64,000 bases of DNA, taken from Gaetbulibacter saemankumensis DSM 17032. Its GTDB lineage: Bacteria; Bacteroidota; Bacteroidia; Flavobacteriales; Flavobacteriaceae. Below the pieces are notes generated by a model. That model was not told the DNA's origin, searched no databases, and saw only the letters and a list, made by a program, of their open reading frames with translations. A program made the translations under genes and the position numbers. Of the stretch, positions 36,142 to 44,786 are shown one piece after another (the first letter of the stretch is position 1; each line of letters begins with the position of its first letter). The stretch lies in assembly GCF_000425645.1 (NCBI RefSeq), contig NZ_KE384430.1:793492-857491 (forward strand). Direction: 5' to 3'.

Positions 36142-36882
36142 ATGGAAGGAGTTTATAATTGTATAATTAATGCGGTTGGAAAAGAAGAGAGGTTATTAGC
36201 AGTTTTAATAGATCCTGACAAATTTTCTTTAAGTAAAATTAAAAGATTTATTGCAAAAGTAAACGCTTCAATCGCTACTCATATTTTTGTTGGAGGCAGT
36301 ACCGTAAAAGATAATGATACTCAAGTTTTAGTCGAAAACATTAAAAAGAATACCATCCTGCCAGTTGTATTATTTCCGGGAGATGTCACTCAGATTACGA
36401 GTGAAGCCGATGCTTTATTATTTTTAAGTTTAATTTCAGGGCGTAATCCTGAATATCTTATAGGTAAACATGTAGAAGCTATTTCTAAACTAAGACTAAC
36501 AAAATTAGAAGTCATTCCTACAGGATATATTCTTATTGAGAATGGAAAAGAAACGGCTGTTCAGAGGGTTACAGAGACTAAGCCAATGCCTAGAGAAGGA
36601 TTAAATCAGATTGTAGATACGGCTAAGGCAGGAGAGTTTCTCGGTATGAAATTAATTTACCTTGAAGCTGGTAGCGGTGCACAACATCCTGTTACCACGG
36701 AAATTATTGCTTCAGTTAAAAGGGAATTAAATATACCCTTAATTGTTGGAGGCGGTATCCGTACCAAAAAGCAATTAGATGCTACCTACAATGCAGGGGC
36801 TAATATGGTAGTAATTGGTACTGCCTTTGAAGAAAATGAATCCTTTATAGAAGCGTTTAAAAAAGACACATCACATGTGTAA
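36142..36882 (+). CDS. Geranylgeranylglyceryl/heptaprenylglyceryl phosphate synthase family
   Basis: This 246-residue TIM-barrel protein belongs to the PcrB/GGGP synthase family, which joins a polyprenyl diphosphate to glycerol 1-phosphate. The N-terminal AVLIDPDKF, the FVGGSTV, the YLEAGSGA and the phosphate-binding GGGIRTKKQL motifs are all present. In archaea this starts membrane ether lipids; Bacteroidota encode homologues whose lipid role is less clear. The product chain length cannot be read from sequence. It is translationally adjacent to the phosphopantetheinyl transferase. Confidence 0.9.
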   Translation: MEGVYNCIINAVGKEERLLAVLIDPDKFSLSKIKRFIAKVNASIATHIFVGGSTVKDNDTQVLVENIKKNTILPVVLFPGDVTQITSEADALLFLSLISGRNPEYLIGKHVEAISKLRLTKLEVIPTGYILIENGKETAVQRVTETKPMPREGLNQIVDTAKAGEFLGMKLIYLEAGSGAQHPVTTEIIASVKRELNIPLIVGGGIRTKKQLDATYNAGANMVVIGTAFEENESFIEAFKKDTSHV

Positions 36883-36905
36883 GATTATTCTAAACCTCAA
36901 GCAGA

Positions 36906-37538
36906 ATGAAAGATTTATTTGATTTTTTATTTCAACAATACTTTGAATATCAACCAACGGATATTGTTTTAGAAATTGTTGCGGTAATATTCGGTTTTTT
37001 ATCCGTTTGGTATTCTAAAAAGAATAACATTCTGGTATTTCCATCAGGTATGATTAGTACTGTCATATTTGTTTACTTATTATTTAAATGGGAATTATTA
37101 GGGGACATGATGATTAATGCTTATTATTTTATAATGAGTGTGTATGGCTGGTATATTTGGACCAGAAAAGTTGATGAAACTCATGTCACACCTATTTCCA
37201 CAATGACTAGGGTGGAAAAAAAACTAGGGCTTCTCATATTTTTATTAACCTTGGTATTTGTTTTTTTGGTTTATAATTTTTTTAATAAATGGGGTAGTTG
37301 GGTAGCATATATTGATACATTAACCACTGCCATATTTTTTGTTGGTATGTGGCTTATGGCCCGTCGTAAGGTTGAGAATTGGATTTTATGGATTATTGGG
37401 GATGTGATTTCAGTGCCGTTATATTTGTATAAAGGCTTTACATTTACTAGTTTGCAATACTTTGGCTTCGCTATTATTGCTATTTTTGGGTATTTGGCAT
37501 GGAAGAAAAGTTTAAACAAAAATCTTCAACCTGTATAA
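36906..37538 (+). CDS. pnuC: PnuC-family vitamin-type transporter
   Basis: This 210-residue membrane protein has seven or so hydrophobic helices and PnuC sequence features (SVWYSKKNNI, VYGWYIWTRK, WGSWVAYIDTLTTAIFFVG, ENWILWIIGDVISV). PnuC proteins facilitate uptake of nicotinamide riboside, but relatives (PnuT) carry thiamine in Bacteroidota. The next gene is a NadR-like kinase pseudogene, which favours nicotinamide riboside; a thiamine role is an alternative. It overlaps that pseudogene by 40 bases. Confidence 0.88.
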   Translation: MKDLFDFLFQQYFEYQPTDIVLEIVAVIFGFLSVWYSKKNNILVFPSGMISTVIFVYLLFKWELLGDMMINAYYFIMSVYGWYIWTRKVDETHVTPISTMTRVEKKLGLLIFLLTLVFVFLVYNFFNKWGSWVAYIDTLTTAIFFVGMWLMARRKVENWILWIIGDVISVPLYLYKGFTFTSLQYFGFAIIAIFGYLAWKKSLNKNLQPV

Positions 37539-38074
37539 AAGTTGTTTTATTTGGGTCTGAATCGACGGGTAAGACGACTTTGTCGAGATAATTAGCACGT
37601 TATTATGATACTTTATGGGTCCATGATTTTGCTCGTGATTATTTGCAGAATAAATGGGATAAATAACAAAAAACGTGTGAAGTAGAAGACTTATTGCCAA
37701 TAGCAGTAGGTCAAATAAAATTGGAAAACGAATATGCATTGAAAGTGAATAAAGTTTTAATTTGCGATACCGATTTATTAGAAACCAGAGTATATTCGGA
37801 AACTTTTTATAATGGGTATTGCCACCCTATGCTAAAGAAATATTCTGTCGAAAATACTTTCAATTTATATTTTTTAACTAATATTGACGTCCCTTGTGAG
37901 GCCGATGACCTTAGGGATAGACCTATGCGGAGAAAGGAAATGTTTGAAGCATTTAAGTCTGCGCTCGATAATAATCAACGTCCATATGGTTTATTCTAAG
38001 GAGCTATGGAAGCACGTTTTCAAAAAGCTGTAAAACATATCGATAAATTAAATAAAGAAAGTAATGTTTTCTGA
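37499..38074 (+). pseudogene. NadR-like P-loop nucleoside kinase, broken by three nonsense codons
   Basis: One continuous reading frame of 191 codons runs from an ATG inside the pnuC end to a TGA that overlaps the next start codon, but it contains three TAA codons at 37589, 37664 and 37997 and no frameshift. The translation keeps the Walker A FGSESTGKTTLS, the LICDTDLLETRVYSE and the EADDLRDRP segments of the AAA-type NadR-like kinases. Relatives I recall have Gln and Lys at the first and third stops, so single-base changes would suffice. The kinase would phosphorylate the vitamin imported by PnuC. Either a recent loss or sequence error could explain it. Confidence 0.85.
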
Positions 38075-39608
38075 AAAGGATATAGAACAAATTAAAAACC
38101 ACCATCTAAACATTCACGAAGTTGAAGCCCAAGTTGAACAGATTAAGCAGGGGATGACTTATTCTAATTTAGTGTCAGCCGCTACTCTGGGAGATGGTAT
38201 TTTTAAAGTTAGCCATAGTCAGGAAGAAGAATTTGTTCAATTCTTCGATGATAATCGTGAGGAGTTCTCTATTGTTAAATTTGTACCGGCATCGGGTGCT
38301 GCCACTAGAATGTTTAAATTTTTGTTTCAGTTTTTAAAAGAGTTTAAGAAACTGGATGAACGTATCGATCTTTATTTGAAAAGACACAAAAGCTTCTGGA
38401 TTTTTGTGAATGGTTTAGAAAAGTTGCCATTTTATACAGAGGTTTTAAATCATATAAAATTGAAGGGTGTTGATTACAGTGCATTGAGTTATGAGGCTAA
38501 ATACACAGCTTTTGTTGAAGCAATGCTTCTTGAAAATGAATTAAATTATGGGTTTTATCCGAAGGGATTATTGTCTTTTCATAAGTATGGAAAACAAGTA
38601 GTTACAGCTTTCTATGAACACCTTTTAGAGTCAAGTATGTATGCCTCTTCGAAAGGTAAAGCATATTTACATTTTACCATTTCTGAAGTTCATAAAAACA
38701 TGTTTAATAGTGAGCTAAAAAACATAAAAGATAAGCTTGAGAAAGAAACCGGTACAGCGTTCGATGTCTCATTTAGTTATCAACAAAAATCGACAGATAC
38801 GATTGCCATTACTTCAAATGATGAGTTGTATCGAACCGAATCTGGAGATCTATTATTTAGACCAGCGGGTCATGGTGCTCTAATTCAAAATTTAAATGCG
38901 CTTGACCATGATATAATTTTTATAAAAAATGTAGATAATATTGTTGTTCTTGATAAAAACATAGAAGTTTCTAAGTATAGAAAAATGCTTGGAGGAATTC
39001 TAATTAAACTTCAAACTCAGATTTTTGAATACTTAAGAGTTTTAGATAACCCAGAAATATTAGAAGAGCAACTTAGCAATATAGAATTGTTTGCGATAAA
39101 TAGAATGAGCATTTATTTAGACGATACTTACCAAAATTTATCTAATGATGAAAAGCGCCTCTTACTTCATGATAAATTGAACCGACCTATTCGCATTTGC
39201 GGGATGGTTAAAAACGAAGGGGAGCCAGGAGGTGGACCGTTTTGGGTGAAAGATAAACATGATGAATTATCCTTACAAATTGTTGAGTTTGCTCAAATAA
39301 ATACTTTGGATAAGACCCAAAACGATATTGTAAGTAATGCGACTCATTTTAATCCAACCGATTTGGTCTGTGGTGTGAAAGATTATAATGGAAATAAATT
39401 TAACCTTTTAGACTTTATTGATCCGGATGCAGCATTTATTACAATGAAATCTCAAAACGGAACGGAAATAAAAGCTTTGGAGCGTCCAGGTTTATGGAAT
39501 GGTAGTATGGCAAAATGGAACTCTATTTTTGTAGAAATACCACTATCTACTTTCAATCCAGTTAAAACGGTTAATGATTTATTGAAACCAGCTCATCAAA
39601 ATATGTAA
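38064..39608 (+). CDS. DUF4301 family protein
   Basis: This 514-residue soluble protein matches the Bacteroidota DUF4301 family by its opening and by segments such as SGAATRMFKFLFQFL, RPAGHGALIQNLN and RICGMVKNEGEPGGGPFW. The GHGALIQNLN and SGAATRMFK pieces resemble nucleotidyltransferase/UDP-sugar pyrophosphorylase motifs, so a nucleotide-sugar role is possible but not shown. The start codon overlaps the preceding kinase pseudogene by 11 bases, a retained operon architecture. It touches the following arfB gene by one base. Confidence 0.85.
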   Translation: MFSEKDIEQIKNHHLNIHEVEAQVEQIKQGMTYSNLVSAATLGDGIFKVSHSQEEEFVQFFDDNREEFSIVKFVPASGAATRMFKFLFQFLKEFKKLDERIDLYLKRHKSFWIFVNGLEKLPFYTEVLNHIKLKGVDYSALSYEAKYTAFVEAMLLENELNYGFYPKGLLSFHKYGKQVVTAFYEHLLESSMYASSKGKAYLHFTISEVHKNMFNSELKNIKDKLEKETGTAFDVSFSYQQKSTDTIAITSNDELYRTESGDLLFRPAGHGALIQNLNALDHDIIFIKNVDNIVVLDKNIEVSKYRKMLGGILIKLQTQIFEYLRVLDNPEILEEQLSNIELFAINRMSIYLDDTYQNLSNDEKRLLLHDKLNRPIRICGMVKNEGEPGGGPFWVKDKHDELSLQIVEFAQINTLDKTQNDIVSNATHFNPTDLVCGVKDYNGNKFNLLDFIDPDAAFITMKSQNGTEIKALERPGLWNGSMAKWNSIFVEIPLSTFNPVKTVNDLLKPAHQNM

Positions 39609-40015
39609 TGCTAAACGAAGCGAACTTATTAAAGGAATTACAATTCAAAGCCCTTAGAAGTTCGGGAGCTGGTGGCCAACATGTTAATAAAGTGTCTTCA
39701 AAAATTGAATTAAGTTTTAATTTGAAGGATTCCCTAATTTTTAACGAAAATCAAAAGGTCCGCCTTTTAAAAAAGCTTGAGAATAGGTTGACAAAAGATG
39801 GCTTTTTAATATTAAGTTGTGACACTACTAGGAGTCAACATAAAAATAAAGGGCTTGTTATAAAGCGGTTAATGGCTTTGCTTGAATCTGGACTTAAAAC
39901 TTCTAAAAAACGTATCCCAACAAAAACTCCCAAGGCGATAATTAAGAAGCGCTTAAACAATAAGAAGGCGCATTCAGAGAAAAAAATCAATCGTAAAAAG
40001 CCAAATATTAGTTAA
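39608..40015 (+). CDS. arfB: ArfB-type peptidyl-tRNA hydrolase (ribosome rescue)
   Basis: This 135-residue protein has the GGQ motif in RSSGAGGQHVNKVSSKIEL, the class-I release-factor catalytic loop, and a basic Lys/Arg-rich C-terminal tail that enters the mRNA channel of stalled ribosomes. It has no stop-codon recognition domain. It releases peptides from ribosomes without a stop codon. Its start overlaps the DUF4301 stop by one base, so translation is coupled. Confidence 0.93.
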   Translation: MLNEANLLKELQFKALRSSGAGGQHVNKVSSKIELSFNLKDSLIFNENQKVRLLKKLENRLTKDGFLILSCDTTRSQHKNKGLVIKRLMALLESGLKTSKKRIPTKTPKAIIKKRLNNKKAHSEKKINRKKPNIS

Positions 40016-40020
40016 AAAAC

Positions 40021-40174
40021 GCCCTAAAAATCATATCTGCCGAGGATTTTATTAAATTCGCTGTTCATCAAACATGTACTTTAATTTATCTTAAGGGGTA
40101 AAAATCAGGACGTTGCTGAGGCAAAGTTGTTGCTTTGTGAAAAAGAAAAAATGTTAAATAAATTCGAAAAATGA
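40021..40174 (+). pseudogene. Decayed ORF remnant before the TlpA-like gene
   Basis: This stretch reads like coding sequence that has slipped frame. Frame one gives a run with SAEDFIKFAVHQ before a stop at 40081-40083 area; the next frame gives RGKNQDVAEAKLLLCEKEK to a TGA at 40172-40174. That TGA overlaps the ATG of the TlpA-like gene in the ATGA pattern of coupled genes. I cannot name the parent family. It may be the eroded tail of a lost upstream gene. Confidence 0.4.
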
Positions 40175-41565
40175 TTAAAAAATTCGCGTTTGCTTTCTTG
40201 ATGTTATTTGTAATAACTAGTTGTCAAGGGAAAAAGAAAGAAGATTTAAAAACAAGTTTAACTGTAAAGTTTGATAATGAAGAGGCTGATGCTTTAAAGT
40301 TTTTGTATTTCAGCGAGAGTTCTTCCTTACCATATTTTGTTGAACCTAAAGGAGAAGATGGGGTATTTAGAGTGAATGATATCCAAATTTCAGGACCAAT
40401 TTTTGGAGAATTATCCTTATACTCAAATAATAGGTACCGATTAAAAAGGGTGCCATGTTATATTGAGGCAGGATCAAATGTTGAAATTGCAATTACAGGA
40501 ACAGATATTACCTATAGCGGAGATTTAGTTAAAGAAAATGAATTCTTAAAAGATGCCGCTAGTAAGGCTTTTTTAACCCATTATAAAGGTTCAAGATTAA
40601 ACGGATCAGAAGGTTTTAAACAGCTTAATGGTCAGTTAAATGAAGAGTTGTCGGCTCTTGAAAAATTGGAATTTAATGAGGAGTTTAAAACGTTTTTAAA
40701 AGAGTGGACGAATTATAGATATGCATCTATAAAATATGCCATCATAGATAAAACCAATCAGAATGATTGGCCAGCTGAATTTACCAGTTTTATAAAAAAC
40801 ACCGTTACCGAAAAATTTGAATCGTCTGCTTTATTGGGCTCTATGAGTTGGTTTTATTTTTTAGATGAATATTTTAGAACTCAAGATAAGTTTTCTGGCC
40901 AGGAAACTGATTTTAATAGCAACTTAGATAAAATTGCCAATCCTTTAATTAAAGAACGTTACATACTGTATTATTATAATAAGATGATTAGCTCTCGTAA
41001 AGGGTTAGATGGTATTGCTCGTAAAGGGTTAGAGCCTTTAAGAGATTATATGGTAACTGATAATGGTAAAACAGACTATAATAATATTATAGAGAAACTG
41101 GGGATTTTAGAAAAAAATTATGCCCATTTAATGCCTGGTCAAGAAGCTCCAAAATTTAAATTTGAAGATGTTAATGGCAATATGATAGCTCTTGAAGATT
41201 TTAAAGGGAAATATGTTTTTATAGATGTTTGGAATATTTATTGCGGGCCATGTATTAAACAAATTCCATATTTAAGGAAGTATGAGGAGGAATTAAAAAA
41301 TGAAAACATCGAATTTATAGGTGTAAGTTGTGATAAACAAGAAGAAAAACAAAAATGGCGTGATTTTGTAGCTAAAAAAGAAATGGTAGGACATCAGCTT
41401 ATCATGGATAATGGACGTAATTCAAGATTTTTAGCAGACTATCAAATTATAGGTTTCCCAACATTTATTATTGTTGATCCGGAAGGAAAAATGGTAAGTT
41501 ACCGATTCTTAGAGCCTGCTGATAAAAATTTCATGCCAACGCTTCATGATATTTTAAAAAGCTAG
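40171..41565 (+). CDS. TlpA/ResA-like thioredoxin-fold lipoprotein
   Basis: This 464-residue protein starts with a lipobox (MLFVITSC). Its N-terminal half is a DUF4369-like beta domain followed by helices, and the C-terminal 140 residues form a thioredoxin domain with the active site YCGPC inside VWNIYCGPCIKQIP. It most likely reduces or isomerises disulfides in the periplasm. A Tyr replaces the usual Trp before the CxxC. It is followed by a terminator and is separate from the thiamine receptor. Confidence 0.9.
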   Translation: MIKKFAFAFLMLFVITSCQGKKKEDLKTSLTVKFDNEEADALKFLYFSESSSLPYFVEPKGEDGVFRVNDIQISGPIFGELSLYSNNRYRLKRVPCYIEAGSNVEIAITGTDITYSGDLVKENEFLKDAASKAFLTHYKGSRLNGSEGFKQLNGQLNEELSALEKLEFNEEFKTFLKEWTNYRYASIKYAIIDKTNQNDWPAEFTSFIKNTVTEKFESSALLGSMSWFYFLDEYFRTQDKFSGQETDFNSNLDKIANPLIKERYILYYYNKMISSRKGLDGIARKGLEPLRDYMVTDNGKTDYNNIIEKLGILEKNYAHLMPGQEAPKFKFEDVNGNMIALEDFKGKYVFIDVWNIYCGPCIKQIPYLRKYEEELKNENIEFIGVSCDKQEEKQKWRDFVAKKEMVGHQLIMDNGRNSRFLADYQIIGFPTFIIVDPEGKMVSYRFLEPADKNFMPTLHDILKS

Positions 41566-41585
41566 ATGCAATAATAAATAATATT

Positions 41586-41622
41586 AAAAAATAGGCTAAA
41601 GATTTCTTTAGCCTATTTTTTT
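41586..41622 (+). terminator. Terminator after the TlpA-like gene
   Basis: AAAAAATAGGCTAAAG and CTTTAGCCTATTTTTT form a long perfect stem around ATTT with a T run. Confidence 0.92.
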
Positions 41623-41706
41623 GTTCAATGTTTAAAATCCAAACTCCTTGATTTTGGGAAATTTAAAAAAATCTTATTTCTATAGATTTTAATTGAAAAG
41701 ACTTAT

Positions 41707-41714
41707 TACATTTG
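41707..41714 (+). promoter_or_regulatory. Putative -7 element for the TPP-regulated receptor
   Basis: TACATTTG matches TAnnTTTG and lies 17 bases before the conserved start of the riboswitch core at 41731, the right place to start the leader transcript. No good -33 box at 17-23 bases is seen. Confidence 0.6.
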
Positions 41715-41723
41715 CAGCGTTCT

Positions 41724-41800
41724 CAAAAAAGGGGTGCCTAATATAGGCTGAGATCATACCCATTGAACCTGGAACAGGTAATGCTGTTTAGGAAGGCGAA
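41724..41800 (+). promoter_or_regulatory. TPP riboswitch (THI element)
   Basis: All core landmarks of the TPP aptamer are present in order: GGGGTGCC at 41731, GGCTGAGAT at 41746-41754 with ATACCC after it, CTGGAACAGG around 41769-41778, AATGCTG, then TTAGGAAGG near 41788. It lies about 90 bases before the start codon of the TonB-dependent receptor and should reduce its expression when thiamine pyrophosphate is abundant. No clear downstream terminator hairpin is seen, so control at translation initiation is likely. Confidence 0.97.
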
Positions 41801-41889
41801 AATCGCTGTATTGGATATTTATTTTAATAAAACCAACAAATTTTTAAAGAATAATTACCTCTTTTTATTCGGTTAAACAATTAATCGAT

Positions 41890-44145
41890 ATGAAAAACTT
41901 AATGCTTTTTCTAACATTTTTAATGTTGTCTTCGGGGCTTTGTGCTCAACAGAATGAAGTACTTCAGGATACCACTAAAGTGCAGCAACTATCAGAAGTA
42001 TTGCTATCGGCAACAAGAGCTAAAGATAAAACACCGGTTGCATTTACCAATATTTCTAAAGAAGAACTGGAGTCTATAAATTTAGGGCAGGATTTACCAA
42101 TTTTATTAGACCAGATGCCATCAGTAGTTACTACTAGCGATGCCGGTGCAGGTGTTGGTTATACGGGTATTCGAGTTCGGGGTAGTGATGCCACTCGTGT
42201 AAACGTTACCATAAATGGAATTCCCTATAACGATGCCGATAGTCAAGGTACATTTTGGGTAAATATGCCGGATTTTGTGAGTTCAGTTGAAGATATTCAA
42301 CTGCAGCGTGGCGTTGGAACAAGTACGAACGGATCTGGAGCTTTTGGTGCCAGTCTGAACTTAAAAACTTTAGAACCTTCAAAAGTGGGTTATGCCACAA
42401 CTACCAATGCCATTGGTTCTTATAATACCCGTAAGCATAATGTGAGTATCGGTTCCGGATTAATAAATAATTTTTATGTTGAAGGGCGATTGTCTAAAAT
42501 TTTGAGTGATGGTTATATAGACCGTGCCAGTTCAGACTTGTCTTCATTTTATGTAGAGGGTGGTTTTTTAAATGATAAAACATCGGTGAAAGTTATGGTT
42601 TTTGGCGGACTAGAAGAAACGTATCAATCTTGGTATGGTACGCCCGAAGCGGTTGTGAAAGGAGATAAGCAAGGTATTCAGGATTTTATAGATAGAAATT
42701 ATCTGTCACCAGAAGAAGCCGATAATTTGTTGAATTCTGGAAGAACATACAATTATTACACTTATGATAATGAGATAGACCATTATGAGCAGACCCATTA
42801 TCAGTTGCATTTGTCACATCAGTTTAATTCAAGTTTTTCGGGTAATATTTCGGGGAATTATACCAGAGGTAAGGGCTATTTTGAACAGTATAAAAAGGAT
42901 GAAAAAGTTGGCGATTATTTTCCAAACGATCCTAACGCGGACGAAGATGGCGATATTATAAGAAGACGTTGGTTAGATAATGATTTCTATGCCTTAGTTT
43001 ATTCATTAAATTATGCTAAAGACGGTTTAGATGTGCATTTAGGTGGTGGCTATAATAAATACGATGGCGATCATTTTGGGGAACTTATTTGGGATTCATT
43101 TCCTGTGGAAGTGCCAATAAGAACCGATTATTACACGAGTATTTCAGAGAAGCATGATTATAACAGCTATCTGAAAGCAGAGTATGCTTTAAATTCAAAT
43201 TGGTATGTGTTTGGTGATGTACAATACCGTCGCGTGGCTTATGAAGCCTTAGGTGTTAGTTCTGAATTATTTCCAATTAATGTAAATAGAACCTTTAATT
43301 TCTTCAACCCTAAGGCGGGTCTAACTTATACAATTGACAATTATAATTCTGTTTATGGATCATTTGCTGTAGCCAATAGAGAACCAAACCGAGACGATTT
43401 AACAAAGAACCCCGTTACGCCAGAACCAGAACGTTTATTTGATTATGAATTTGGTTATAAATTAAAAACCCCTAACTATTACGCTACAGCGAATCTATAC
43501 TATATGGATTATAAGGATCAGCTAGTGTTAACCGGCGATTTAGACGGCGTTGGTGATCCAATTCGTCTGAATGTTGATCGTAGTTATCGTGCAGGGATTG
43601 AATTGCAGGCAGGCGTAAAACTTTTAGAAAATTTAAGACTGGATGCTAATGCGACCTTTAGCCAAAATAAAATAAAAAATTTCGATTATGTAGTCTATGA
43701 TATACAGTACGATCCAGTAACATATGATGAGGTATCATACGAAGCCATAGTTACCGAATATGAAGATACCGATATCTCATTTTCTCCAAATGTTATTGCA
43801 GGAGGAACGCTTAGATATTCGCCGATAGAGAATCTTAATTTAGGATTCATTTCAAAGTATGTAGGGAAACAGTATTTAGATAATACCTCGAGTGATAGAA
43901 AAAGTATGGACGCTTATTTTGTGAATAATTTAAATGCATCCTATAAAATTCAGCCAACATGGATTAAAGAAATAGCTTTTAATCTATTAGTGAATAATAT
44001 ATTTAATAGTGAATATGTTTCGAATGGTTACACCTATAGCTATTATTACAGACCGGTTGGATCGAATGATGATGCCATTACAGAGAATTTTTACTATCCA
44101 CAAGCCACCACAAATTTCTTGTTAGGAATGACTTTGAAATTTTAA
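41890..44145 (+). CDS. TonB-dependent outer-membrane receptor under TPP control (thiamine uptake)
   Basis: This 751-residue receptor has a signal peptide, an N-terminal plug (about 45-160, with LLDQMPSVVTTSDAGAG and GIRVRGSDATRVNVTINGIP) and a 22-strand-type barrel ending in Phe. The TPP riboswitch upstream makes thiamine, or a phosphorylated derivative, the likely substrate, as predicted for such receptors in Bacteroidota. The energy comes from TonB/ExbBD elsewhere. No inner-membrane transporter follows it; a terminator follows after about 25 bases. Confidence 0.92.
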   Translation: MKNLMLFLTFLMLSSGLCAQQNEVLQDTTKVQQLSEVLLSATRAKDKTPVAFTNISKEELESINLGQDLPILLDQMPSVVTTSDAGAGVGYTGIRVRGSDATRVNVTINGIPYNDADSQGTFWVNMPDFVSSVEDIQLQRGVGTSTNGSGAFGASLNLKTLEPSKVGYATTTNAIGSYNTRKHNVSIGSGLINNFYVEGRLSKILSDGYIDRASSDLSSFYVEGGFLNDKTSVKVMVFGGLEETYQSWYGTPEAVVKGDKQGIQDFIDRNYLSPEEADNLLNSGRTYNYYTYDNEIDHYEQTHYQLHLSHQFNSSFSGNISGNYTRGKGYFEQYKKDEKVGDYFPNDPNADEDGDIIRRRWLDNDFYALVYSLNYAKDGLDVHLGGGYNKYDGDHFGELIWDSFPVEVPIRTDYYTSISEKHDYNSYLKAEYALNSNWYVFGDVQYRRVAYEALGVSSELFPINVNRTFNFFNPKAGLTYTIDNYNSVYGSFAVANREPNRDDLTKNPVTPEPERLFDYEFGYKLKTPNYYATANLYYMDYKDQLVLTGDLDGVGDPIRLNVDRSYRAGIELQAGVKLLENLRLDANATFSQNKIKNFDYVVYDIQYDPVTYDEVSYEAIVTEYEDTDISFSPNVIAGGTLRYSPIENLNLGFISKYVGKQYLDNTSSDRKSMDAYFVNNLNASYKIQPTWIKEIAFNLLVNNIFNSEYVSNGYTYSYYYRPVGSNDDAITENFYYPQATTNFLLGMTLKF

Positions 44146-44170
44146 AAATTATAGGTTTTAAATGTTATAG

Positions 44171-44206
44171 AAAAAGATTTCGAAATATACTTTCGAAATC
44201 TTTTTT
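44171..44206. terminator. Bidirectional terminator after the receptor gene
   Basis: AAAAAGATTTCGAAA and TTTCGAAATCTTTTTT form a perfect stem around TATAC, between the receptor and the convergent lipoprotein gene. Confidence 0.92.
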
Positions 44207-44217
44207 GTTTGTCATTC

Positions 44218-44643
44218 TTAATTTGAAATAATTAAGCGATTACCACTTTGTTCTACACGGTAATTTCTTAGGCTACAGGGTAGTTGGTTGTTTCCTAAAA
44301 TCTGACCTGTTATTAAACTGTATGTGTTTTGGTCTTCACAGCCACAAGTTGCTTCTAAATCATTGTTTTTTAGTGTTGAACATGCCGAAGGTATGTGGTT
44401 CGGATCGGCGGCATCCCAGGCATAATAATCTGCACCACTACTTGCAACAATAATACCGCGGTTTCCAACATTTGGAATATACACCGAATTGCCTGCAAAT
44501 GGTAATTGGCTATATTGAGGCAGGCTGAGGTCAACCACGACATTTACACCAACGTTTAATAAAAAACGACAGTTTTCATTTTCTTGCGTGTTGCTACAGC
44601 TTATTAAACAGGTGAAACACAGTAGGTAAATAAAGGACTTCAT
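44218..44643 (-). CDS. Degenerate Rieske-like lipoprotein
   Basis: This 141-residue lipoprotein (lipobox LISC) ends in a segment that follows the Rieske fold order: an AWDAADPNHIPSACST turn, TCGCEDQNTYSLITGQ, and a final LRNYRVEQSGNRLIIS strand pair. The usual Cys-x-His and Cys-x2-His cluster ligands are not both kept; the second motif reads CGCE where CPCH is expected. It is probably an envelope protein that lost the 2Fe-2S cluster. The start was set at the Met before the lipoprotein signal. Confidence 0.7.
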   Translation of the reverse strand: MKSFIYLLCFTCLISCSNTQENENCRFLLNVGVNVVVDLSLPQYSQLPFAGNSVYIPNVGNRGIIVASSGADYYAWDAADPNHIPSACSTLKNNDLEATCGCEDQNTYSLITGQILGNNQLPCSLRNYRVEQSGNRLIISN

Positions 44644-44699
44644 AGTAAAAAATAATATTGCGCAAGGTACAATAAAAAGTATTTTGATTAAATATTTTG

Positions 44700-44707
44700 T
44701 ATATTTG
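44700..44707 (+). promoter_or_regulatory. Putative -7 element of greA
   Basis: TATATTTG matches TAnnTTTG 80 bases before the greA ATG. A weaker alternative, TTG at 44658-44660 with TATTTTG at 44680-44686, has the standard 19-base spacing. Confidence 0.45.
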
Positions 44708-44713
44708 TTACTC

Positions 44714-44767
44714 AATCTCGTATGTGCGGGATTTTTTTTGTGCCGAATTATGTTCAGCACTTTTTTT
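44714..44767 (+). promoter_or_regulatory. Two tandem terminator-like hairpins in the greA leader
   Basis: Hairpin one pairs AATCTCG (44714-44720) with CGGGATT (44727-44733), one wobble pair, and is followed by a run of T to 44739. Hairpin two pairs GTGC-GAA (44740-44747) with TTC-GCAC (44753-44760) and one mismatch, followed by seven T. Both are on the greA side of the promoter and 20 bases or more before its ATG, so they lie in the leader. They may attenuate greA or yield short RNAs. Confidence 0.6.
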
Positions 44768-44786
44768 GTTAATAAATAATGAAGTT

